Notes under the pieces: model-generated
The model's input: only the letters and a program-made list of their open reading frames with translations
Told to the model about the DNA's origin: nothing
Database searches by the model: none
In this document: piece by piece, positions 8,693-17,372 of the stretch
Numbering within the stretch: position 1 is the stretch's first letter
How the letters are laid out: the number at the start of each line of letters is the position of its first letter
Position numbers and translations under genes: made by a program
Assembly: GCA_910587135.1 (NCBI GenBank)
Contig: CAJULF010000006.1
Location: 1-64,000 of the forward strand
DNA: 64,000 nt
Direction: 5' to 3'
Source of the DNA: an uncultured Oscillospiraceae bacterium
Lineage (GTDB): Bacteria; Bacillota; Clostridia; Oscillospirales; Ruminococcaceae

Positions 8693-10510
8693 ATGGTAAA
8701 GACAAGAATAAACAAGACAGCAGCATTCATCATGACGTTTGTAATGCTCTTATCGTTCTCTGTGTTTTTCTGTTTTGACAGAGCCTATGCGGATTTCGAC
8801 GGCGAGTGGGAGTATTCGATATCGTCCGGAACGGCGACTATAATCGGTTATTCGGGAACCAATACCGAGGTTTCCGTGCCCGCTAAGCTGGGCGGAGTTC
8901 CGGTAGTTTCCGTTATGGGACTGGCTCAGAATAATTTCAGACAAAGGATAACGTCAATTTCCTTGGCTTCGGGAATCAAGGAGATAGGCGCGAACGCTTT
9001 CAGCGGTTACACCGCGCTTACAAAGATATCGCTGCCCGATACTCTCCAGACCATAGGTGCTAACGCGTTTTTCGGCTGCACATCTCTTGCGGCGATAACT
9101 CTGCCGAATTCGGTGAATACTTTGGGCGAAGGCGCTTTTGCAAGCTGCACTTCCATGCTCAGCGCCAACTTGTCGGGTCAGACCAAAGAGCTTCCCGCCA
9201 AGCTGTTTGAGGGCTGTGTTAAGCTTTCTACGGTTACCCTGCCGCTTTATCTGACAACTATCGGAGATTCCGCTTTTGCAAATTGCTCCATGCTGAAATC
9301 CCTGTCTGTTCCGGACAGCGTTACATCTATCGGTGTGAGCGCTTTCTCGGGCTGCACAAGTCTTGGCACGATAAATATGCCTTATTCACTTTCCGCAATA
9401 GGCAATTTCGCTTTTCATAAGTGCACGTCTTTGACCACCGTATTTCTCTGCAATGGTACAAAATCCATCGGTGAGGAAGCCTTTTCGGGCTGCTCTTCTC
9501 TTAAGGAGATATACATAGCACCCACCGTAAATAAGATCGGCAGTAATGCGTTAGCAAACTGCAACAATGTCGAAAAAATTGTATTCGGCGGAGATTATGT
9601 CAATATTAACAGCGCGCTGGGCGTTTCCGTTTCGGGCACGGTATACTACCCGTCCAAATATGCCACAAGCTGGGAGAGTTACAGCGGCTCACGCAAATCG
9701 GCATATAGCGCCCCGTCCTCGGTTTCCGTGACCGGTAAGACCAAGCTGACGGTAGGCGGAAGCGACAATCTGAAAATAACCGTCAGCCCCACTTCGGGTG
9801 AGTTCAGCGATATTTACAAGTTTTACAGCTCCAACAACGCGGTGGTATCCGTAAACGAAAGCGGCAAGATAACCGCCAAAGCGCCCGGCTCCGCGGATAT
9901 AACCGTGACAACGGTAAGCGGCGCTTCAAAAACCGTTTCCGTAATGGTATCTCCCGCCGCCCCAGAGGGGGTAAAGGCGGTGACAAAATCCACCAGTTCA
10001 ATTGATCTTACATGGAAAGCTGTAAATGGCGCTACCGGTTACAATATTTACCGTGCTTCCACCAAAAACGGTAAGTTGAAAAAGGTCGCTTCTGTTCTTG
10101 ATACAAGCTATACCGATAAAGGGCTTAAAAAGGGCACTGCTTATTATTATGTTGTGGCGGCTTATGTTACGGCAAATGGCTCCGGGGTCGTTTCCGAGTA
10201 CAGCTCAAAGGTGTCTGCGGCGGCAACGTCTCCCGCTCCCTCTTCCGTGACCGCTAAAAAATCCAAATCGGGCACGGCGGTTATAAAGTGGGCGAAGTCC
10301 ACGGGAGCGTCGGGCTATGAGGTGTGGATAGCGCCGAAGGGCGGCAAGTTCACCAAGACCGCCACAATAACCGATTCCTCAAAGCTGTCTTACACGAAAA
10401 CAGGACTTTCAAGCGGAAAGACCTACAATGTAAAAGTACGCTCATATGTTACTGTAAACAACAAAAAGGTGTACAGTCCCTATTCCAAAACCGTAACGGT
10501 AAAGGTATAA
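8693..10510 (+). CDS. Secreted BspA-type leucine-rich-repeat protein with Big2 and FN3 domains
   Basis: A 605-residue exported protein. A signal peptide (about residues 1-33, predicted cut AYA/D) is followed by about ten LRR_5/BspA-type repeats (about 60-310; recurring ..IGANAF.GC.SL..I.LP pattern), a Big2 immunoglobulin-like domain (about 340-420, ending in ITAKAPGSADITVT), and two fibronectin type III domains (about 423-510 and 513-605). No cell-wall anchor, dockerin or membrane segment is seen. BspA-like proteins usually bind host or carbohydrate surfaces. GGGAGGA precedes ATG 8693. It is monocistronic, with its own promoter and terminator. Confidence 0.88.
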   Translation: MVKTRINKTAAFIMTFVMLLSFSVFFCFDRAYADFDGEWEYSISSGTATIIGYSGTNTEVSVPAKLGGVPVVSVMGLAQNNFRQRITSISLASGIKEIGANAFSGYTALTKISLPDTLQTIGANAFFGCTSLAAITLPNSVNTLGEGAFASCTSMLSANLSGQTKELPAKLFEGCVKLSTVTLPLYLTTIGDSAFANCSMLKSLSVPDSVTSIGVSAFSGCTSLGTINMPYSLSAIGNFAFHKCTSLTTVFLCNGTKSIGEEAFSGCSSLKEIYIAPTVNKIGSNALANCNNVEKIVFGGDYVNINSALGVSVSGTVYYPSKYATSWESYSGSRKSAYSAPSSVSVTGKTKLTVGGSDNLKITVSPTSGEFSDIYKFYSSNNAVVSVNESGKITAKAPGSADITVTTVSGASKTVSVMVSPAAPEGVKAVTKSTSSIDLTWKAVNGATGYNIYRASTKNGKLKKVASVLDTSYTDKGLKKGTAYYYVVAAYVTANGSGVVSEYSSKVSAAATSPAPSSVTAKKSKSGTAVIKWAKSTGASGYEVWIAPKGGKFTKTATITDSSKLSYTKTGLSSGKTYNVKVRSYVTVNNKKVYSPYSKTVTVKV

Positions 10511-10516
10511 AAAATG

Positions 10517-10550
10517 CCGCCGGCACAAGCGTGTCGGCGGTTAATTTTGT
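10517..10550 (+). terminator. Terminator of the leucine-rich-repeat gene
   Basis: A 10-bp stem CCGCCGGCAC / GTGTCGGCGG (10517-10526 with 10531-10540, loop AAGC) followed by TTAATTTTGTTT. The spacer from here to 10706 holds nothing I recognise. Confidence 0.85.
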
Positions 10551-10706
10551 TTAAAAAGCAAATACAGCTTCAAATTCTCATAACATCATTACGGAATAAA
10601 ATGCTTTCAAGCTAAACATCTTTGAAAATGAGGATTCCAAAAAATCCCTTTGGCGGGGTACAAAGTCAGAATTTCCGTACTGCTTTGAGTTACCGTTTTA
10701 TACGGC

Positions 10707-12779
10707 TCACCGCTCCACTTCAATCGCCGCTTCACCGTAAACGTTGAATCCGCTGTGCTCCGATGGCATACAGAAGCCCGCGTACAGTTTAAATTTACCG
10801 CCGCGCAGGGCTCTTACACCGTTTTCGTCGACGGTTTCAAACGCGCTGTCGTCAATGGGTACAACGATTTTCCTGCTCTCGCCCGCTTCAAGACCAATGC
10901 GCTCAAAGCCGCACAGACTGCATTTGGGAGCGCCCTCGGCATCTGAGCTGATATAAATCTGGAGAACGTCCTCGGTAAAACGCCCGCCGACGTTCGTGAC
11001 CGTTACTTCAACGCTTCCTGCGGAATACTTCATATCTCCGCATTCAAAGCGCGAGTAGGTCAGCCCGTATCCGAACGGATAAAGGATATTATCCGCGGAG
11101 CAGTAGCGATAGGTGCGGTTTTTCATGGAGTAATCGGTAAATTCGGGGAGCTTGTCGGAATCCTTGTAGAATGTCACGGGGAGCTTTCCCGAGGGAGAGA
11201 TATCCCCGAAAAGAATTTTGGCGAGAGCCGTTCCGCCGCACTGTCCGGGATACCACATATCGATAAGCGCGTCGCAGCTGCCCTCAATATTTACAGAGCT
11301 TCCCGCTGCCAGAACAACCACCGTAGGCTTACCGACCGCCCTTACCTTTTCCAGCAGCTCGCGCTGACTTTCGGGAAGACGCAAATCTTTTTTGTCGCCG
11401 GAGGAAAATTCGTTGCCCGTGTCGCCCTCTTCGCCCTCAAGCGTAGCGTCCAGACCAAGACAAAGTATTACCGCGTCGGCGCATTCCGCTGCGGAAATCG
11501 CCTCGCAAAGCCTGTCGCCCGCGCGCACAAGCCCCTGAGTCCTGTCCTTGTAAAGGTGACAGCCCTCCGCATACAGCACCCGTCCGCTGAAATTCTCCTG
11601 TATACCCGCAAGAAAAGTGGAAAGACTGTCCGCTGTGCCGTTGTAGTTTCCGTAAAGAGCCGCGCAGCTGTTGGCATTCGGACCTATAACCGCCAGAGTA
11701 CGGATATTGTCGCGGGAAAGCGGCAGTATACCGTTGTTTTTTAGCAGCACCGCGGATTTTTCCGCGCACTCCAGCGCCAGCTCCTTATGCTCCGCGCAGG
11801 CGATCTTTTCGTAGGGAATGTTGTCATACTCCGTTTTGTCAAGCTGCCCGAGCCGTATTCTTGTGCGGAGCGCGTGAACGCAGGCATTCCGTATATCATC
11901 GGGTGAGATAAGCTCCTGCTTGAGTGCCGAGAGCAGATGAAGATAGGTGTTGCCGCAGTTTATGTCGCAGCCTGCCTTTATAGCCATTGCGGCGGATTCG
12001 GCGGCGGTGGAGGTCACCATATGGTGCTCGTGGAAATCCCGTATTGCCCAACAGTCCGATACGAAGTAGCCGTCAAATCCCCACTCCTTTAGCTTTTTAA
12101 AAAGCGCGGTGCTTGCGCAGGCGGGCTCGCCGTTAACTCGGTTGTAAGCTCCCATGACGCTCTCCACGCGCGCTTTTGTGACAAGTGCCTTAAAAGCGGG
12201 GAGATAGGTTTCCTCCATATCTTTCGGGGAGGCTTTCGCGTCAAATTCGTGGCGGAGAGATTCGGGGCCGCTGTGAACGGCAAAATGCTTGGCGCAGGCG
12301 GCGGTCATAAGATATTTTCCATCGCCCTGCAAGCCCTTTACCATTTCAACGCCAAGCTCGGCGGTAAGATAGGGGCACTCGCCGTAGGTTTCGTGACCGC
12401 GTCCCCAGCGTGGGTCGCGGAAGATGTTGATGTTTGGCGTCCAGAGTGTAAGTCCCTTGTAGATGTCGCAGTCCCCGTGCCTTTGCGCAGCGTTGTATTT
12501 TGCGCGGGCTTCGGTCGCGATGGCGTGTCCCACCCGCCTTATAACATCTCTGTCAAATACGGCGGCAAGACCTATCGCCTGCGGAAACACGGTGGCTGTA
12601 CCCGCACGCGCCACCCCGTGAAGTCCCTCGTTCCACCAGTTGTATGCGGGAAGACCTGCGGCGGGAATGGGCGGAGCATCGTATGTGAGCTGCTCCGCCT
12701 GCTGCTGGGTGGTCAGCTCGTCCGCAAGAGCCTCCGCGCGCTTATGCGGCGATAGTTCCGGATTCATGAAATCGTTCAT
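10707..12779 (-). CDS. GH3-family beta-glucosidase / beta-xylosidase
   Basis: A 690-residue GH3 enzyme releasing terminal beta-linked sugars from oligosaccharides. It has an N-terminal TIM barrel (WTPNINIFRDPRWGRGHETYGE near 112-135, KHF at 164-166, nucleophile D242 in FVSDCWAI), an alpha/beta sandwich domain (about 345-560) and a C-terminal FnIII-like domain. The SDC-A nucleophile motif and RWGRG block are typical of the xylosidase/glucosidase branch with domain order like plant enzymes. There is no signal peptide, so it is intracellular. ATG 12779 has AAGGAG 7 nt upstream. It has its own promoter and probably cooperates with the GH5 and GH2 enzymes. Confidence 0.9.
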   Translation of the reverse strand: MNDFMNPELSPHKRAEALADELTTQQQAEQLTYDAPPIPAAGLPAYNWWNEGLHGVARAGTATVFPQAIGLAAVFDRDVIRRVGHAIATEARAKYNAAQRHGDCDIYKGLTLWTPNINIFRDPRWGRGHETYGECPYLTAELGVEMVKGLQGDGKYLMTAACAKHFAVHSGPESLRHEFDAKASPKDMEETYLPAFKALVTKARVESVMGAYNRVNGEPACASTALFKKLKEWGFDGYFVSDCWAIRDFHEHHMVTSTAAESAAMAIKAGCDINCGNTYLHLLSALKQELISPDDIRNACVHALRTRIRLGQLDKTEYDNIPYEKIACAEHKELALECAEKSAVLLKNNGILPLSRDNIRTLAVIGPNANSCAALYGNYNGTADSLSTFLAGIQENFSGRVLYAEGCHLYKDRTQGLVRAGDRLCEAISAAECADAVILCLGLDATLEGEEGDTGNEFSSGDKKDLRLPESQRELLEKVRAVGKPTVVVLAAGSSVNIEGSCDALIDMWYPGQCGGTALAKILFGDISPSGKLPVTFYKDSDKLPEFTDYSMKNRTYRYCSADNILYPFGYGLTYSRFECGDMKYSAGSVEVTVTNVGGRFTEDVLQIYISSDAEGAPKCSLCGFERIGLEAGESRKIVVPIDDSAFETVDENGVRALRGGKFKLYAGFCMPSEHSGFNVYGEAAIEVER

Positions 12780-12844
12780 AGAGATTCTCCTTTATACTGT
12801 TATATTTTAGCTCAAACATATATAAAAAGGTCTAAATATATTCT

Positions 12845-12873
12845 ATCATATCATATGAAACGTGTATTGTCAA
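12845..12873 (-). promoter_or_regulatory. Promoter of the GH3 gene
   Basis: Minus strand: TTGACA (12868-12873), 17-bp spacer, TATGAT (12845-12850) with an extended -10 TGA. The leader is about 60 nt. Confidence 0.75.
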
Positions 12874-13270
12874 GATTTTTTTGGCAATTTAACACTGTTT
12901 GAGTTCCGTTTATGCCATTTGTGCATTTTGACTATGGAAGTTTACAGTAAGATAATTTTATGCTCCTCCCTGAAATTCCGGTTTTTATAAGGCATAATTG
13001 AATATAACGCGTGCGAAATTTTCTTTAGATTTTTCTTTTTACCGTGTTTTCGACAATTTTCTTTCTTTGCATTGTGAATAATCACTAAAAACCAATGCAG
13101 TCATAATACATACTGATTAAATATACTTTTATGCGCTGAATAATTAGCAAGGGATATGCGATGTGAATAAAACAATTTTTATCGAAGCGCCAGCAAGTAT
13201 TTTTATTTGCATTTCAATTAATGTCGGTTAAAACATACAAAATAAGTGTACTTTGCCTAAAATGTTCTGA
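12874..13270. other. AT-rich intergenic region, nothing recognised
   Basis: About 400 bp between divergent promoters, visibly more AT-rich than the flanking genes. No reading frame, palindromic element or RNA motif was found. It may simply be a divergent regulatory region. Confidence 0.5.
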
Positions 13271-13299
13271 TTGCTATTCCGCGCGGGCGGTGATATACT
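13271..13299 (+). promoter_or_regulatory. Promoter of the degenerate GGDEF-like gene
   Basis: TTGCTA (13271-13276), 17-bp spacer, TATACT (13294-13299) with an extended -10 TG. Confidence 0.55.
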
Positions 13300-13400
13300 T
13301 GATATAGAATGTCGGACGCGGCACTGTACCGCCGTTGAAGCGGGCTGATAAATATACCGCCGCGCCGTCATCGGAACAAAATAAATACAAGGAGAGGAAA

Positions 13401-14492
13401 ATGGACAACAACCGACCGATATTCGGTGCGGCGGCAAATTTTGAAGGCTGCCTTGAGGTGATCCGCGTGAATACCAAAACGGGAAAATGCGATATTCTCG
13501 GGCAGTCCGTAAAGCCTGCCGCCAACGGACCCGCGCTTGGCAGATATTTTGCCGGGCTGGCGGAAAGCGGGTGGATTTATCCCGCGGATTATGAAACATA
13601 CTCGCACATATTTGAGTTGAGCTGCATGAAGGAGCGGCTCACAAGCGGGAGGCTGATTTTGAACGGAATCCGCGTCAAGCCCGCCGATGCCTATCTCTGG
13701 ACTGATTTTGAGCTGATCCGCCCGAAAAGCTGTCCGCATAACATTTTTATTTTTGTCAGAAGCCTTAAGCACAAATACCGTCCCACGCTGAAAGGGTATA
13801 ATCTGCTTATGAGGCTTGATTTTGAGAAAGGGGCGTTATATCCGATCGCAGCGCCTTTTGATTACTTTAATGATTTCCGCGGAGCGCTTGAGTCATGCGC
13901 TGCGGGCTTCGGGACGGAGCTTTCCGCGCTGAGCGGTACTGACGGTCAGCTTATCCGCAGCGGAGATCATACCTTTGAGCTTTCTCCATGCCGCGGCGCG
14001 GGTTCGTCGGGGTTTCTGGCGGCGGTATATGAAACCGATGCGGTTTCGGAGGAGCGGCAAATGGAGGTTTTTGACTGCTATAAGAAAATCGATGCCGAAA
14101 CGGGGCTGTACGCCGAATATTATGTCAAAAACCGTGCCGATATGTCAGGCGACCCGTATATCGGCGCAATGCTGATAAGCTCGGAGGGCATCGCACGTGA
14201 TAAGGCGGTTATGATTTTAAAATGCGATTTTGCCGACAGTGCCTTTGTACGGGGCGAACAGCTTGCTCTGCTGCTTACGGCGGGGAGCATAAGCCGTCTG
14301 CGCCATTGCTTTGGCGCTCTGTGCCGCAGGTTTGCCGATACCGGATGCGATTTTATGGTAAGGATATCTTTGTCGGTTCACACCGCGAGCGCGGAGGAAA
14401 TACTGTATGCCGCCGATAAAAGCGAGCCGCAGACGCCGAGGGATTTCCGATGGTCGGTAGTCGGCGAGGTTCGGGAAACGGTATCTTTGTAA
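13401..14492 (+). CDS. PAS / degenerate-GGDEF-like protein
   Basis: A 363-residue protein not assigned with certainty. Residues about 12-115 look PAS-like (LEVIRVNTKTGKCDIL, then WIYPADYETYSHIF), as in clostridial diguanylate cyclases. Residues about 230-350 keep the skeleton of a GGDEF domain: DAETGLYAEYYV resembles the usual D..TGL.NR..., RGEQLALLL sits where GGDEF belongs, and ISLSVHTASAEEILYAAD resembles the end of the fold. The catalytic GG(D/E)EF residues are missing, so it is probably not a cyclase and may sense a ligand or bind a partner. Start ATG 13401 follows AAGGAGAGG. It is monocistronic. The assignment is inference. Confidence 0.55.
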   Translation: MDNNRPIFGAAANFEGCLEVIRVNTKTGKCDILGQSVKPAANGPALGRYFAGLAESGWIYPADYETYSHIFELSCMKERLTSGRLILNGIRVKPADAYLWTDFELIRPKSCPHNIFIFVRSLKHKYRPTLKGYNLLMRLDFEKGALYPIAAPFDYFNDFRGALESCAAGFGTELSALSGTDGQLIRSGDHTFELSPCRGAGSSGFLAAVYETDAVSEERQMEVFDCYKKIDAETGLYAEYYVKNRADMSGDPYIGAMLISSEGIARDKAVMILKCDFADSAFVRGEQLALLLTAGSISRLRHCFGALCRRFADTGCDFMVRISLSVHTASAEEILYAADKSEPQTPRDFRWSVVGEVRETVSL

Positions 14493-14541
14493 CGATTAAA
14501 AATAAAATTTGAGAAAAATGTAAAAAAATTCGGAATACTAC

Positions 14542-14570
14542 TTGATTTTTGGAAAAAAGTGTGGTATAAT
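14542..14570 (+). promoter_or_regulatory. Promoter of the rimP-nusA-infB operon
   Basis: TTGATT (14542-14547), 17-bp spacer, TATAAT (14565-14570) with an extended -10 TGG. Confidence 0.75.
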
Positions 14571-14589
14571 ACAAAAGATAGATTAGGCT

Positions 14590-14616
14590 AAAGACTGGGG
14601 CTTCGCTCCGGTCTTT
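14590..14616 (+). terminator. Hairpin in the rimP operon leader (possible attenuator)
   Basis: AAAGACTGGGGC / CTCCGGTCTTT with a TTCG loop, about 14 nt after the predicted transcription start and followed by AAGTTTTG. NusA operons often carry an early hairpin that could permit NusA feedback; whether this one terminates is not known. Confidence 0.5.
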
Positions 14617-14680
14617 AAGTTTTGTATGAGCGAAGAGCCGCCGCAGCGGCGGCGGGATCAGCGGAAGGAGGCTTTGCCCA

Positions 14681-15178
14681 ATGGCTTTGGCTAAGGGCTT
14701 TAACGCGGTGGAGTCCGCCGCGGAGGCGGCGGTCAGGGATATCGTGGAGTCTCACGGTTTTTCATTGTGGGACGTGGTTTTTGTTAAAGAGGGCGCGGGG
14801 TGGTATCTCCGTGTGCTGATAGATAAGAAAGGCGGCGTGTCGATAGACGACTGCGAATCGATAGACGGTCTTATAAACGACGTCATCGACCGGCAGGATT
14901 TTATCGACAGGGTGGATTATCTTGAGATAGGCTCCGCGGGACTTGAGCGGGCAGTCAGGAGAGTTGCTCAGTTGGAGCCGTCGGTGGGGAAAAGGATAAA
15001 GCTCAAGACCTACAAGCTGTGCGAGGGGCTTCCCGAAAAGACGGTGAAGTGCACGCTGGACGGCTTTGACGGGGAAAGGATAACCGTTTCGGGGGATTTC
15101 GGAAGCGTTTGTCTTGCCGTATCGGAGGTTTCGGGGATAAATTATGACGATTTCGACGATTATGACGAGCTTGACTGA
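14681..15178 (+). CDS. rimP: Ribosome maturation factor RimP
   Basis: A 165-residue RimP, which assists assembly of the 30S subunit. The N-terminal alpha/beta domain carries GWYLRVLIDKKGGVSIDDCE and the end of that domain reads DYLEIGSAGLERAV, close to the family LEVSSPGLDRPL motif; a C-terminal SH3-like domain and a very acidic tail (DDFDDYDELD) follow. AGGAGG lies 9 nt before ATG 14681. It is the first gene of the classic rimP-nusA-ylxR-ylxQ-infB cluster. Confidence 0.92.
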   Translation: MALAKGFNAVESAAEAAVRDIVESHGFSLWDVVFVKEGAGWYLRVLIDKKGGVSIDDCESIDGLINDVIDRQDFIDRVDYLEIGSAGLERAVRRVAQLEPSVGKRIKLKTYKLCEGLPEKTVKCTLDGFDGERITVSGDFGSVCLAVSEVSGINYDDFDDYDELD

Positions 15179-15242
15179 TTGAAAAAGAAAAATCGGGCGG
15201 TGTACAGCCGCGCAGTATAAACAATGGAGGAATTTAAGGAAA

Positions 15243-16550
15243 ATGGCTAAAAGAAAGACACCCAAGAGCGAGGATTTCGGAAATTTCTTTGATAACCTTG
15301 CTGTTCTGGCAGAGGAAAAGGGAATTGACACAAGCATTCTCGCGGAAAAGATAAAATTTGCCATCGAAAAGAGCCTGAAATCAAACCTGCACCTTGATGA
15401 TACGGAAAATTCGGTCGTGGTAAATATTGATTTTGAGCACCGTATCTTTGACGTAAGCATTCTCAAAGAGGTCATAGAGGTGGTTGATACGCTCTATGAG
15501 CCGGAGATAGAGATAGTGTTGGAGGAGGCGAGAAAGATCGATCCCACGCTTGAGGTGGGAGATAAGGTGCGTTGTCCCATCGACACGCATACTTTCAAGA
15601 GGATCGCAGCCAAAAATGCCAAGGATCTGATAAAGCAAGGCTTCAGCAACGCGGAGCGCCAGCGGATGAGCGAGCTTTGGGGAGAATATGAGAACGAAGC
15701 GGTATCCGCGGTAGTATCCAAAATCGAGCCGTCGGGACACGTTACGGTGGAAATCGCTCATAACGAGGTTATCCTTCCGAGAAGCGAGCAGATTCCGGGT
15801 GAGATACTTGAGGTAGGACAGGTTGTAAAGGTATATATTTCGGGAGTTTCCAAGGAGTATAAGGAGGGTGACAAGAACCAGTATCTCAAGGTTTCAAGAA
15901 CCGACAAGTGGCTTATCAAAAGGCTTTTCGAGCTGGAGTGCCCCGAGATATACGACGGAACGGTAGAGGTAAAAGCGGTAAGCCGCGCGCCGGGCAGCCG
16001 CTCCAAAATCGCCGTAATAAGCAACGATCCCAATGTTGATGCGGTGGGAGCCTGCATAGGTCCGCAGAAAAGCCGCATAAACGCCGTGACCAAGGAAATA
16101 AAGGGCGAAAAGGTGGACGTGGTGCTGTACAGCGATGACCCCGAGGAGTTCATAAAGCAGGCACTTAAGCCCGCCGACGTTACGCGTGTGGTAATTACCA
16201 ATCCCAATCCCGACAGACGTATGTGCAAGGTCATAGTGCCCGACAATCAGCTTTCGCTGGCTATCGGAAACAAGGGACAGAACGCGTGGCTGGCGGCAAA
16301 GCTGACGGGATATAAAATAGACATAAAGGCGGAAAGCGCCGTTACTCCCGAAGACTTCGAGGTCGTTCCGCTGGACGAGAAATATCTTGTTCAGGAAGAA
16401 CCCGAGGAGAGCGTGGATAATGCCGAAAATACCGAGGATTCGGGCTCGGAGTTCATCTCGGAGGAACAGGAAACCGAAACAGCTGAGAATACCGCTTCGG
16501 AAAGCGCCGAGGACGGTGAAGCGGCGGAGCAGATCGCTGCTGAGGAATAA
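15243..16550 (+). CDS. nusA: Transcription termination/antitermination factor NusA
   Basis: A 435-residue NusA that binds RNA polymerase and nascent RNA to control pausing, termination and antitermination. In order: N-terminal polymerase-binding domain, S1 domain (about 135-205), and KH1/KH2 domains (about 230-345, with GACIGPQKSRI and AIGNKGQNAWLAA). A Glu-rich tail of about 65 residues replaces the C-terminal repeats found in proteobacteria. GGAGG lies 12 nt before ATG 15243, slightly far. Second gene of the translation operon. Confidence 0.95.
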   Translation: MAKRKTPKSEDFGNFFDNLAVLAEEKGIDTSILAEKIKFAIEKSLKSNLHLDDTENSVVVNIDFEHRIFDVSILKEVIEVVDTLYEPEIEIVLEEARKIDPTLEVGDKVRCPIDTHTFKRIAAKNAKDLIKQGFSNAERQRMSELWGEYENEAVSAVVSKIEPSGHVTVEIAHNEVILPRSEQIPGEILEVGQVVKVYISGVSKEYKEGDKNQYLKVSRTDKWLIKRLFELECPEIYDGTVEVKAVSRAPGSRSKIAVISNDPNVDAVGACIGPQKSRINAVTKEIKGEKVDVVLYSDDPEEFIKQALKPADVTRVVITNPNPDRRMCKVIVPDNQLSLAIGNKGQNAWLAAKLTGYKIDIKAESAVTPEDFEVVPLDEKYLVQEEPEESVDNAENTEDSGSEFISEEQETETAENTASESAEDGEAAEQIAAEE

Positions 16551-16563
16551 AGGAGACGGGAAA

Positions 16564-16833
16564 ATGCAGGAAAAGCGCGTGCCGCTCAGAAAATGTATAG
16601 GCTGCGGCGAGATGATAGGAAAAAAAGGCGCAGTGAGAGTCGTCCGCAGCAAGGAGGGAGATGTTTCCATCGACCCCACGGGAAAGAAATCGGGACGCGG
16701 AGCTTATATCTGCCGCGACGAAAAGTGCTTTGCGGCGGTAAAGAAGGCTCACAAGCTGGAGCGGGCGTTAAAGTGCAAAGTTCCCGATGAAATATATGAT
16801 ATTCTTGAAAAGGAGCTGACCGAAAATCAATAA
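16564..16833 (+). CDS. rnpM: YlxR/RnpM RNA-binding protein
   Basis: An 89-residue YlxR-family (DUF448) protein; the Bacillus homologue is reported to bind and modulate RNase P RNA. Family motifs are RKCIGCGEM near the N-terminus and GRGAYIC in the middle. AAGGAGA lies 7 nt before ATG 16564. Its stop overlaps the likely beginning of ylxQ. Confidence 0.9.
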   Translation: MQEKRVPLRKCIGCGEMIGKKGAVRVVRSKEGDVSIDPTGKKSGRGAYICRDEKCFAAVKKAHKLERALKCKVPDEIYDILEKELTENQ

Positions 16834-17131
16834 GACTCTTTCGACGGTCTGTCTTTGCCGCCGTGCGGGAAAGCTTGTGATGGGCTTTGACGCGGCGGTG
16901 CAGGAGCTGGGATCCCCCAAAACCAAAACGGCGGGACTGCTTCTGGCGGCGGACGTTTCCCCAAAAACCGAAAAGGAAATTCGGTTCGCGGCGGAGAAAC
17001 ACGGCAAGACGGTCGTTCGGGCAGAATTCACCATGGACGAGGCGGAGTCGGCGCTTGGTAAGCGCGTCGGGGTGCTTCTCGTTCTCGACGAGGGTCTGTA
17101 CGGCTCTTTGATCAAAGGAATAACCGGTTAA
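16826..17131 (+). CDS. ylxQ: YlxQ, L7Ae-family RNA-binding protein, probable non-standard ATC start
   Basis: An L7Ae/L30e-like kink-turn-binding protein of about 101 residues. The conserved family N-terminus (NK.LS..xLCRRAGKLV.GFDA) is readable from 16829, but the only standard starts in frame are GTG 16877 and ATG 16880, after that conserved segment. The frame opens after a TGA at 16817; the codon just before NKT is ATC (16826-16828), with AGGAG 10 nt upstream. I therefore annotate ATC as the start, giving the normal family length of about 100 residues. It overlaps the rnpM stop by 8 nt, suggesting coupling. The frame and family are clear; the start is inference. Confidence 0.75.
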   Translation: MNKTLSTVCLCRRAGKLVMGFDAAVQELGSPKTKTAGLLLAADVSPKTEKEIRFAAEKHGKTVVRAEFTMDEAESALGKRVGVLLVLDEGLYGSLIKGITG

Positions 17132-17205
17132 AGCGAATTTCAACACGATCGGTCGCGTCAGTTCCATCGTTTGAACAGGGCGTTCGTGTAATGATCGGTG
17201 CTTCC

Positions 17206-17310
17206 TTATACTTATCCCAATTAGAAAGTGTACAAAAATCAAGTAAAAACTCTTATATATGATTTTTGCGAAGATTTTTTGTGTACACTTTCAATGAGGA
17301 ATTAGTATTA
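17206..17310 (+). mobile_element. Small inverted-repeat element (MITE-like), copy C1, inside the translation operon
   Basis: About 105 bp. Left end TTATACTTATCC and right end (reverse complement) TAATACTAATTCC, continuing inward to a shared GAAAGTGTACA on both arms (17224-17234 and 17282-17292), then AAAATC/GATTTT. No open frame inside. It shares its termini with the copy at 51751-51880. It separates ylxQ from infB. Confidence 0.7.
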
Positions 17311-17372
17311 AACATATTCCCGAGCTGAAAAGGGAAGATAACGAAAGTTAATCGAATTTGGAGGAATTTACA

